DNA from: Fusobacteriota bacterium
Lineage (GTDB): Bacteria; Fusobacteriota; Fusobacteriia; JAPLKR01
Direction of reading: 5' to 3'
Assembly (NCBI GenBank): GCA_026387965.1
Contig: JAPLKR010000088.1
Coordinates: forward strand, 1 to 8,975
Length of the DNA stretch: 8,975 nucleotides
Both the position numbers and the translations under genes were made by a program. Each line of letters opens with the position of its first letter. Position 1 is the stretch's first letter. Positions 1 through 5,627 of the stretch are shown here, in pieces. A model generated the notes under the pieces. It saw only the letters and a program-made list of their open reading frames with translations, did not search any database and was not told where the DNA came from.

Positions 1-1
1 A

Positions 2-253
2 ATTGACACACTTCTTAAAACTTTCGAAATAACAAGATCTCTCAGTGCAAAAGGAACACCATATGACAATGCAGTATCAGAAGCAACCGATAAGATACTT
101 AAAAAAGAATTTGTTTATCAGAAACAGTTCAACAGTTTAAACGAACTCAGAATTCTTTTAGCAGATTATGTGCATTGGTATAATTTTATTAGATTACATG
201 GCTCCATTGGATATATGCCGCCTGAAAAATATCGGTTAGTTTCGTCTTTTTGA
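2..253 (+). CDS. IS3-family transposase OrfB, C-terminal fragment (5' end outside window)
   Basis: This frame is open from the window edge and encodes the last 83 residues of an IS3-type transposase, ending at TGA 251-253. It is the end of the rve (retroviral integrase-like) DDE catalytic domain. The segment SAKGTPYDNAVSEATDKIL matches the conserved block around the third catalytic acidic residue, the Glu of SEAT in the usual DNAxxE context. LKKEFVYQ and WYNFIRLHGSIGYMPPEKY are the family's familiar C-terminal blocks. The protein would catalyse cut-and-circularise transposition, probably as an OrfAB frameshift fusion, but OrfA and the first two catalytic Asp residues are not in view. No internal stop is seen, so the visible part is intact. 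It runs towards, and is convergent with, the large minus-strand operon. Confidence 0.93.
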   Translation: MDTLLKTFEITRSLSAKGTPYDNAVSEATDKILKKEFVYQKQFNSLNELRILLADYVHWYNFIRLHGSIGYMPPEKYRLVSSF

Positions 254-256
254 TTT

Positions 257-281
257 TGTCCAAATAACTGTTGACAATCCA
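257..281. repeat. Right terminal inverted repeat of the IS3-family element
   Basis: This is the sequence just past the transposase stop, ending CTGTTGACAATCCA. On the minus strand it starts TGGATTGTCAACAG, consistent with an IS3-family terminal repeat (5'-TG...). The inner limit is approximate because the matching left repeat is not in the window. It contains a TTGACA hexamer at 271-276 pointing outward, as in IS ends that can supply a -35 box. No -10 box is seen at a usable distance here. Confidence 0.55.
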
Positions 282-306
282 AAGAGAAGCATCTCTGCTT
301 CTCTTT
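281..306 (-). terminator. Probable rho-independent terminator of the rplI operon, with shortened T-tract
   Basis: A perfect 10-bp inverted repeat (AAAGAGAAGC, 6-base loop, GCTTCTCTTT) lies 4 bases beyond the rplI stop codon. On the minus strand it reads stem, loop AGAGAT, stem, then GGATTGTC. The expected T-run is therefore only the three T of the stem end before the IS terminal repeat begins. I infer that the IS inserted at the T-tract, which may weaken termination. The hairpin could also serve the convergent transposase transcript, but there the stem is followed by TAAAATTATAA, also a poor T-tract. Confidence 0.7.
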
Positions 307-310
307 AAAA

Positions 311-754
311 TTATAATGCAATGACCTCGATTTTAAGTTCTGCTTTAATACCTTTATAAAGTTTAAGCTCAGCTTTATAAATTCCTAAATGTTTAATCGG
401 ATCAATTTCAATCTTTTTCTTATCTATATCATATTTTAACTGCTTTTTGACTTCATCAGATATTTCTTTATGTGTAACTGCACCAAAAATTTTTCCATTT
501 TCAGAGGCTTTTACTTTTACAATAATTTTCTTACTTTTAATTTCTTCAAAAAGTACTTTAGCTTCTGCTTCTGCTTTTGCCTCATGTTTTGCAATTTTTG
601 CCTTTTTTTCAGCTACTTGCTTCAACACCTCCGAGGTAGCTTCCACACCAACTTTTTCTTTTATAAGAAAATTTTTAGCATATCCATCTTTAGCTTCAAT
701 AACTTCTCCTTTTTTTCCAACATTCTTAACATCTTCTAGTAGTAATACTTTCAT
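311..754 (-). CDS. rplI: Large ribosomal subunit protein bL9
   Basis: This encodes the 147-residue ribosomal protein bL9, an extended two-domain protein that binds 23S rRNA near the L1 stalk. The N-terminal domain is clear: MKVLLLEDVKNVGKKGEV followed by the DGYAKNFLI signature at about residues 23-31. A Lys/Ala/Glu-rich connecting helix (about 40-75) follows, then a C-terminal domain with GKIFGAVTHKEI (about 87-98) and HLGIYKAELKLY (about 122-133). Length and C-terminus resemble Campylobacterota L9. The start ATG shares one base with the TAA stop of the upstream PAP2 gene (TAATG). It has a strong GGAGG at 760-764, five bases away, so it is probably coupled to the membrane-gene operon. It is the last gene before the terminator. 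In many bacteria rplI follows rpsF-rpsR, and in Campylobacterota it is often near hslVU; neither context is seen here, although the region downstream is displaced by the IS. Confidence 0.97.
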   Translation of the reverse strand: MKVLLLEDVKNVGKKGEVIEAKDGYAKNFLIKEKVGVEATSEVLKQVAEKKAKIAKHEAKAEAEAKVLFEEIKSKKIIVKVKASENGKIFGAVTHKEISDEVKKQLKYDIDKKKIEIDPIKHLGIYKAELKLYKGIKAELKIEVIAL

Positions 755-1485
755 TATTTCCTCCGATATATTTCTGCATTTTTATAGATAAAGTGTGAAA
801 TAGCAAGTGCTAGAATGAGTGCAGCTACAACATCAGAAGTCCAATGATTAAGCGTAACCACCCTACAATACATTACTAAAACGATAATAAACCATAAAAC
901 AAATCTGATCAAAATTCTTTTGTAGCTGAATATAAAAGGTAAAAGTAGTGCTGCGACTCTTAACGTATGCTCTGATGGCATACTTAAATACTTATTGATG
1001 TGATGACTCAGAAAGTGCGTATATTGAAAAAATTCATAAGGATTAATATCTACAAATGGCCGAGTTCGAGCAATTAATACTTTTAATATACCTCCAACAA
1101 TAAGGACAGCCACAAAAGAAAGTATCGATACTCTTAGTGTTTCATGGAATTTTGAATGTTGATTTTTAATGAAACTTACGCTGTATAAAACAATTAATAG
1201 AACCATTACGGGGGATGTATCCACAAGATATGAAATGCCTTTTGCCCACACTAAGTGCTCTTGTTGGGTTAAAATCATTGTAATATTCGAATCTGCGAAC
1301 ACAATAAGTAGCAAGATAACAATAATACAGACTAAGAGCAAAATCATTTTTCTTTTAAATTCATTATAAGTCAATAAAATCAAATTCTTCTTATGAGCAT
1401 GACTCATCGCATGTAGCTCACTGCGGAGCGTTGAGAAGAAAATCATAATAAAAAGCAGGATAAAAATTCCTTTAAGAATTATCAC
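754..1485 (-). CDS. PAP2-family membrane phosphatase, third copy, with altered PSEH motif
   Basis: This is a 243-residue integral membrane protein of the PAP2 (type 2 phosphatidic acid phosphatase) superfamily. The three active-site motifs are recognisable: KVLIARTRP (KX6RP, K135-P143), PSEH (170-173) where the family has PSGH, and CRVVTLNHWTSD (R208, H214, D218; the usual Ser before Arg is Cys). The catalytic His, Arg and Asp positions are kept. The Gly-to-Glu change puts a negative charge in the phosphate pocket, so activity or substrate may differ. About six hydrophobic segments are visible (around 4-17, 47-64, 92-106, 119-134, 177-205 and 219-234). The start is GTG, directly preceded in frame by TAA and overlapping the upstream TGA as GTGA; AAGGAG at 1497-1502 is somewhat distant (11 bases). 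The N-terminus lacks the LQLP segment shared by the other two copies. Family assignment is firm; the substrate is unknown. Confidence 0.87.
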   Translation of the reverse strand: MIILKGIFILLFIMIFFSTLRSELHAMSHAHKKNLILLTYNEFKRKMILLLVCIIVILLLIVFADSNITMILTQQEHLVWAKGISYLVDTSPVMVLLIVLYSVSFIKNQHSKFHETLRVSILSFVAVLIVGGILKVLIARTRPFVDINPYEFFQYTHFLSHHINKYLSMPSEHTLRVAALLLPFIFSYKRILIRFVLWFIIVLVMYCRVVTLNHWTSDVVAALILALAISHFIYKNAEIYRRK

Positions 1486-2225
1486 TTATTTAATCGCTCC
1501 TTAACTTTTTTCGATATTACTACTGCATACCCAAACATAAACCCAAGTATCAATGATGTCACTACGTCCGAAGTCCAGTGAAATATACCATATACTCTTG
1601 AAAATGCGACAAATAAAGGAAGTAAAATAATAACTTTACCCCAAATCGTTCTCCAATAAATAAATACAAATGGAGCAACCGCGGCAGCCATCGTAATAGT
1701 ATGTCCCGATGGGAAACTTACGTACTCAAATTTACAAAATTGATGATGAATCATTGCAAGGTGGTAAGCAAATATATGCGTTGGATCTAGTGCAACACAT
1801 GGCCTCTCTCTCGAAAATATACCTTTCACTATGAGAACAAAAATCCCAGCTGCCACAGAAGATGCCACTGCTGCTTTACAGGCTACTAAAAAACGTCCTT
1901 CTATTTTAAGTAGCGCATAAATAATAATCAGTGTTGCAAGCAGTGAGTAAATAAACACCCCTTGACCCATAATGTCACCTACTTGAGTAATTTTAAGTAG
2001 ATGAGCGTTTGAGTGCATTGCAAATGTTGAAGATATAGGTCTATCTAAGAAAAAAATAATTATAACAATAACTACTAAGGCTAATATAACATACTTAATA
2101 AATCTAAACTGATACAAAAAATTTTTGACAATTGAATTAAAATATCTCTCTTTGAATATAATTATTAGCACAACAAGAAGCATAAAATACATATAAATAG
2201 GAAGCTGAAGAAATAGTTTATCCAT
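1482..2225 (-). CDS. PAP2-family membrane phosphatase, second copy
   Basis: This is a 247-residue polytopic PAP2-superfamily protein with all three canonical motifs: KGIFSRERP (K134-P142), FPSGH (171-175, His175 as phosphate-stabilising acid) and SRVYGIFHWTSD (R210, nucleophile His216, Asp220). Known relatives dephosphorylate undecaprenyl pyrophosphate, phosphatidylglycerol phosphate or lipid A on the periplasmic face; which applies here cannot be told. Membrane segments lie around 10-24, 43-60, 88-106, 118-133, 176-192, 197-208 and 221-237. It is clearly paralogous to the preceding gene: both begin LxLQLPxYxY, both have LLATL/MLATL before residue 100 and both have GIFVLIVK before the first motif. 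Its ATG lies inside the end of that gene (8-base overlap), with GGAGAG at 2231-2236 five bases upstream, and its stop overlaps the next gene by four bases. Tandem duplication followed by divergence is the likely origin. Confidence 0.92.
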   Translation of the reverse strand: MDKLFLQLPIYMYFMLLVVLIIIFKERYFNSIVKNFLYQFRFIKYVILALVVIVIIIFFLDRPISSTFAMHSNAHLLKITQVGDIMGQGVFIYSLLATLIIIYALLKIEGRFLVACKAAVASSVAAGIFVLIVKGIFSRERPCVALDPTHIFAYHLAMIHHQFCKFEYVSFPSGHTITMAAAVAPFVFIYWRTIWGKVIILLPLFVAFSRVYGIFHWTSDVVTSLILGFMFGYAVVISKKVKERLNK

Positions 2226-2976
2226 TAAATCTCTCCATTCTTAATTTTTTAGCATTCGCTTTATAGGTAGCAATTGCGATAATACTACCGCACAAAATCC
2301 CAACAAATACATCTGAAGTCCAGTGATTTAAGCTATAAACTCTTGCGACACCCACTATAAGTGGATATAACCACAAAAGTTTTCCAACTAAATTTTTTCG
2401 ATATGAGTAGGCAAATACTACGATTGCACTTGACGCCACGATGGCGTGTCCTGAAGGAAAGCTTGCATAGTTAAACCCAAATAAACAGTGAGTTGATATT
2501 GCCGTAGAATAATCAAAGAAATGAAATGGGTTAAAAGTAACAAAGGGTCTTTGTCTTTCAACAATTGACTTTACTATGAGGACAAAAATTCCTCCAAATA
2601 CACAACTTGTAAAAGACATTTTACAAGTAATAAAAAATTTTGACTTTTCACTATTAAATAAAACACTTATTACAACCAAGGTCGCTAGCATTGGGTAGAG
2701 AAATTTTCCATTGCCAATAGTGTTGCCAATAGTTTGAATCACTTCAAGTGCATGTGTCCTATGTGTTGCAAAAAAGTGTGTCACGGGGAAGTCAACATAG
2801 CTTACCAAAAGAACTGTCACAATGACAAAAAGAATCATCCACAGCTTATTTTTAGTAATAATTTTTAGAGAATTTCCAGTGATTTCGCGAAAAAATCCAC
2901 ATTTTGCAACATAAATTATTACACAAATTATTATTAAGTAGTCGTAGACTGGTAATTGTAAAAGTAGTGCATTCAT
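2218..2976 (-). CDS. PAP2-family membrane phosphatase, first copy
   Basis: This is a 252-residue polytopic PAP2-superfamily phosphatase. Active-site motifs are KSIVERQRP (K136-P144), FPSGH (173-177) and ARVYSLNHWTSD (R212, His218, Asp222), with Ala replacing the usual Ser before Arg. Between the first two motifs lies an aromatic periplasmic loop (FNPFHFFDYSTAISTH, about 148-163). That loop probably contacts the lipid substrate and is echoed in the two downstream paralogues (NPYEFFQY; DPTHIFAYH). Hydrophobic segments lie around 12-24, 45-60, 93-107, 121-135, 178-192, 199-211 and 223-237. ATG with AGGAG at 2982-2986 (5-base spacing) makes the start secure. It follows the ArnT-like gene after nine bases and overlaps the next PAP2 gene by eight. 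Candidate roles, inferred only, are carrier-lipid recycling for the neighbouring glycosyltransferases or removal of a lipid A phosphate. Confidence 0.92.
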   Translation of the reverse strand: MNALLLQLPVYDYLIIICVIIYVAKCGFFREITGNSLKIITKNKLWMILFVIVTVLLVSYVDFPVTHFFATHRTHALEVIQTIGNTIGNGKFLYPMLATLVVISVLFNSEKSKFFITCKMSFTSCVFGGIFVLIVKSIVERQRPFVTFNPFHFFDYSTAISTHCLFGFNYASFPSGHAIVASSAIVVFAYSYRKNLVGKLLWLYPLIVGVARVYSLNHWTSDVFVGILCGSIIAIATYKANAKKLRMERFNG

Positions 2977-2981
2977 AATTT

Positions 2982-2986
2982 CTCCT
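2982..2986 (-). promoter_or_regulatory. Ribosome binding site of the first PAP2 gene
   Basis: AGGAG five bases before the ATG. It begins on the last base of the stop codon of the preceding glycosyltransferase gene, so this start is well supported and probably coupled. Confidence 0.8.
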
Positions 2987-4419
2987 TAATATGCGGGAAT
3001 TGGTGTTGAATTATACATAATATCACTCGTACCACTTATATTGGCACACTGTATAATATAAAGTGTTAAATTAACACCTTCATGATTATAGTTTATCGTT
3101 TGAACAAGTGAAAGTGTGTTGAAATAGTCACCTAAAGCACCCATCATATCATTTGTCCCCACAAAATATATTGGTTGTGTACTGTTTTGAATATTTTGTA
3201 CAACTTTAGACGTTGCCCACAAGTCATACTGGGAAAAACGCGTAGGGGTAAGAACATTGACTCTAGGTCTTCCTGTCATATAGTACTCTGCCTCAGAAGC
3301 ATCTTGATAGTTATCTGAAAGTATAATTGAACCGCTCGGGACATATGCATTGGCAGCTTGCATTAATGTATTGTACCCTTTAAATTTTGAAACAAGCACT
3401 GGTGAATACCCAGGATAGATCAATATTATAAAAGCTATAATTGAAAGTACCATCCCAATATAACAATAAATTCTTAAACGGTATTTTTCTATGAAATATC
3501 CCATTAATATTACAATTGATAAATACGCTGGTGCTGGCCAGTTTACTTCTGAATGCTTATTTAATGAGAATACCATAAAAATAATAAAGGTAGTTGCGAA
3601 TGGTACAAACAAAAATAGAAGCTTCTCACTACTTTTAATCTCTTTGAATCCTTTAATAAGGACAAATATAATAATAATAAAAAATATGGGATTTACAGCG
3701 CCAAATTGCCCACCGAGATACTCGCCTAAATAGGAAAGATTTATGGGGGCCGATGCTGAAGCCCCATGCCCTAATTGAAAGGCAAAAGAGGCAAAATGAT
3801 TACTTATATTCCATAGTAAAACAGGTGAAAATACCACAATAGCAATAACCATGCCGACATAGAGACTTTTTTGTTTAAATATCTCCCATCTTTTAAGTAG
3901 TACCACCATGATAAAGAAGCTAACTACCAAAAGAATTGCTGGATATTTTGAGAGCAGAGCCAACCCCACAAAGAGACCTACAAGGTAAATCTTTTTTTCC
4001 TGTTTTAATATAAGATAATCATAAAACATAATAAAGGAGAGTGTCCAAAAGAGCATTAAAGGCAGGTCTGGTGTTGTAACAGAAAGTCCTACTTGCACAA
4101 ATGGCACAAAAAGAAATACAATCGCAGAAATTTCAGCCACTTTTGGGTTAAATAGACGCTTTGCAAATTGGTAAATAAAACAAGTTGTTAAGAAAATACA
4201 GATAACACTCACAAGTCTTACTGTAAAAGGAGTGCTAATAAAAAGTGTCGTTGCTTTGATCATATACGCAATCATTGGAGGTGCATCGTAATATGAGAGT
4301 TGTAAATGTCTCGACCACACCCAATAGTATGACTCATCTGGATGCATTGGTAAAACTGTATTATGAAAAAGGGCTATTAAGGTAATTACCCAAAGAACTA
4401 TCGAAGCCTTCCGCGTCAT
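2986..4419 (-). CDS. ArnT/PMT-like membrane glycosyltransferase (GT-C fold), second copy
   Basis: This is a 477-residue integral membrane protein of the PMT_2/ArnT-like group, which transfers a sugar from a polyprenyl-phosphate donor to an acceptor on the periplasmic side. N-terminal motif HPDESYYWVWS (26-36) contains the Asp-Glu pair of the first periplasmic loop. It is followed by LSYYDAPPMIAYMI (41-54), TPDLPL (116-121), SKYP (157-160) and NWPAPAYL (293-300), all hallmarks of the family. Around ten or more hydrophobic stretches span residues 5-335. The last ~140 residues form a soluble, probably periplasmic domain. It differs from its neighbour at 5628-7067 by having DAPP where that one has DHPP, and their C-terminal domains share little, suggesting different acceptors or donors. 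ATG directly follows the TAG of the GT2 gene; GGGAGAG at 4426-4432 is the ribosome binding site. Donor sugar and acceptor are unknown, and true L-Ara4N transfer is not supported because no arn sugar-synthesis genes are in view. Confidence 0.88.
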   Translation of the reverse strand: MTRKASIVLWVITLIALFHNTVLPMHPDESYYWVWSRHLQLSYYDAPPMIAYMIKATTLFISTPFTVRLVSVICIFLTTCFIYQFAKRLFNPKVAEISAIVFLFVPFVQVGLSVTTPDLPLMLFWTLSFIMFYDYLILKQEKKIYLVGLFVGLALLSKYPAILLVVSFFIMVVLLKRWEIFKQKSLYVGMVIAIVVFSPVLLWNISNHFASFAFQLGHGASASAPINLSYLGEYLGGQFGAVNPIFFIIIIFVLIKGFKEIKSSEKLLFLFVPFATTFIIFMVFSLNKHSEVNWPAPAYLSIVILMGYFIEKYRLRIYCYIGMVLSIIAFIILIYPGYSPVLVSKFKGYNTLMQAANAYVPSGSIILSDNYQDASEAEYYMTGRPRVNVLTPTRFSQYDLWATSKVVQNIQNSTQPIYFVGTNDMMGALGDYFNTLSLVQTINYNHEGVNLTLYIIQCANISGTSDIMYNSTPIPAY

Positions 4420-5154
4420 CTATAACTCTCCCTTTTGAATTTTTTTTCTATTCATTCTCATCCACCAAACCATTTTAAGCGCTTCCATAAAAATATTTTT
4501 AGACATTTTGGAAACCCCAAACTCGCGATCTTCAAAAACAATTGGCACTTCTACTACTTTATAACTCGCTAGTATACTTCGGTAAGTGAGTTCGATTTGA
4601 AAAGAATAGCCATTTGAGCGAACTCTATCAAGTCCTATTTTTTCTAAAACTTCACGTTTAAATCCTTTATACCCCCCCGTAAGGTCATTTAATGATAGCC
4701 CAAGAATAAGTTTTGCGTAGGTACTTCCACCTCTAGAAATGATTTTTCTTTTCACTCCCCATCCTTTTACCCCACCACCTGTAATATAGCGACTTCCAAT
4801 AGCAAGCTCTGCGCCTTGATCTAGTCTTGCAATAAAATCTGGGAGGTATATTGGATTATGAGAAAAATCTGCATCCATTTCAAATATATACTCATAGTCA
4901 CGCTCTAATGCCCACTTAAACCCTGCTATATAAGCTCGTCCAAGTCCCTCTTTAGCGGTTCTATGTAGTAAAAATAACTTGTTTTTGTAAAGTGACTTTT
5001 CAAGTTCTAATACTCTTTCATACGTTTTATCGGGTGAATTATCATCTACTACAAGAACATGAATTTCTCTAAGCGAAAAATATACTGCTTCTAAAATTCT
5101 GTCAATATTCCCCATCTCATTGTAAGTTGGTATTACAATCAATGTTTTTTTCAT
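4420..5154 (-). CDS. Polyprenyl-phosphate sugar synthase, DPM1-like (GT2)
   Basis: This is a 244-residue cytosolic-face glycosyltransferase of family GT2 resembling dolichol-phosphate mannose synthase. It should transfer a sugar from a nucleotide donor to polyprenyl phosphate. Visible motifs: IPTYNE (8-13), VVDDNSPD (35-42) for nucleotide binding, EMDADFSH (92-99) with the metal-binding DAD at 94-96, IGSRY (119-123), DLTGGYKGF (157-165), SNGYSFQIEL (180-189) and FEDREFGVSKM (207-217). The chain ends in a basic tail with no membrane spans, so it is the short, soluble DPM1 type. The gene just upstream encodes a GtrA membrane protein that could anchor it. Sugar identity (mannose, hexosamine or other) is not determinable. 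ATG has GAGAGG at 5160-5165, five bases away. A run of seven G (4672-4678 on this strand) encodes the Gly-Gly of DLTGG. Confidence 0.92.
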   Translation of the reverse strand: MKKTLIVIPTYNEMGNIDRILEAVYFSLREIHVLVVDDNSPDKTYERVLELEKSLYKNKLFLLHRTAKEGLGRAYIAGFKWALERDYEYIFEMDADFSHNPIYLPDFIARLDQGAELAIGSRYITGGGVKGWGVKRKIISRGGSTYAKLILGLSLNDLTGGYKGFKREVLEKIGLDRVRSNGYSFQIELTYRSILASYKVVEVPIVFEDREFGVSKMSKNIFMEALKMVWWMRMNRKKIQKGEL

Positions 5155-5156
5155 TT

Positions 5157-5615
5157 TTACCTCTCTGACTTTTTATCTTTAAATGTAATGAGTGCATTGC
5201 CAAGAAAATTCAAAAGTGTTGCTACAAGTATTCCTACTATTTGAGAAATCAAGTAAACTGCTTTTGTATATCTTATATCAAGTGGAAAGTCTATATGACT
5301 AAAAATTTGATGCTTAAACATATAATCTACACAAAGTTTTAAAACAATTAAGTTCACACAGAAGTTAATTAAACTGATGACAAAAAACTTTACATATTTT
5401 ACTTCTACGGATTTATGAACAGCTTTTCCTTTAAAAGTCCATTTAAAGTTAAAGTAAAAGTTACTGGTCACTGCAAAAAGAAATCCTATGATAGAAGCCA
5501 CTATATAATTTATTTCGAAATGTATACATACCGTATATATTATAACATTTACAATAGCGCCACTTGCACCTACTAATCCAAATTTAGCAAATGTCTTAAT
5601 ATGTCTTAATGCCAT
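5157..5615 (-). CDS. GtrA-family membrane protein (putative polyprenyl-phosphate-sugar flippase or synthase anchor)
   Basis: This is a 152-residue, four-span membrane protein of the GtrA family. Members act with polyprenyl-phosphate-sugar synthases in O-antigen, arabinogalactan or teichoic acid glycosylation. They are thought to flip the lipid-linked sugar or hold the synthase at the membrane. Predicted spans are about 11-30, 37-57, 76-96 and 118-140. Family-like features are KFGLVGASGAIVN (11-23), SNFYFNFKWTF (51-61) at the end of span 2 and the repeat-like NFLGNALITF (136-145) at the end of span 4, which reflects the internal two-fold repeat. It starts 12 bases after the first ArnT-like gene with GGGGAG at 5618-5623, and ends two bases before the GT2 ATG. 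A 10-base tandem repeat lies in codons 2-8. Whether it truly flips substrate is inference. Confidence 0.9.
   Translation of the reverse strand: MALRHIKTFAKFGLVGASGAIVNVIIYTVCIHFEINYIVASIIGFLFAVTSNFYFNFKWTFKGKAVHKSVEVKYVKFFVISLINFCVNLIVLKLCVDYMFKHQIFSHIDFPLDIRYTKAVYLISQIVGILVATLLNFLGNALITFKDKKSER
5591..5610. repeat. 10-base direct tandem repeat in the 5' end of the GtrA gene
   Basis: ATGTCTTAAT occurs twice back to back (5591-5600 and 5601-5610) within codons 2-8 of the GtrA gene. The unit is not a multiple of three, so gain or loss of one copy would shift the frame. Confidence 0.9.
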
Positions 5616-5627
5616 GACTCCCCTTTC

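Larger units (their letters stand above)
1..281 (+). mobile_element. IS3-family insertion sequence, right-hand end (left part outside window)
   Basis: The first 281 bases are the 3' portion of an insertion sequence: the C-terminal part of an OrfB transposase followed by a short non-coding tail ending in CAATCCA. Read from the other strand, the tail begins TGGATTGTCAACAG, with the terminal TG typical of IS3-family inverted repeats. I infer the outer boundary at about 281 from that TG/CA end and from the unrelated hairpin that starts there. The left end, the OrfA frame and any target-site duplication lie outside the window, so the exact boundary and the intactness of the element cannot be confirmed. 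Confidence 0.8.

Noticed and set aside
271-317. TTGACA at 271-276 and TATAAT at 312-317 as an outward IS promoter
   Set aside because: The spacing is 35 bases, about twice the workable length, and no -10-like hexamer sits near 294. The TATAAT overlaps the rplI stop region and would drive only antisense rplI RNA.
447-791. Plus-strand open frames over rplI (447-791 and 470-739)
   Set aside because: They lie wholly opposite a clear L9 gene, have Phe/Ser-rich shadow composition and no recognisable motif or ribosome site.
1169-1369. Plus-strand open frame opposite the third PAP2 gene, and similar ones at 3491-3733 and 7093-7308
   Set aside because: Each is short and antisense to a gene with clear family motifs; no independent evidence of coding.
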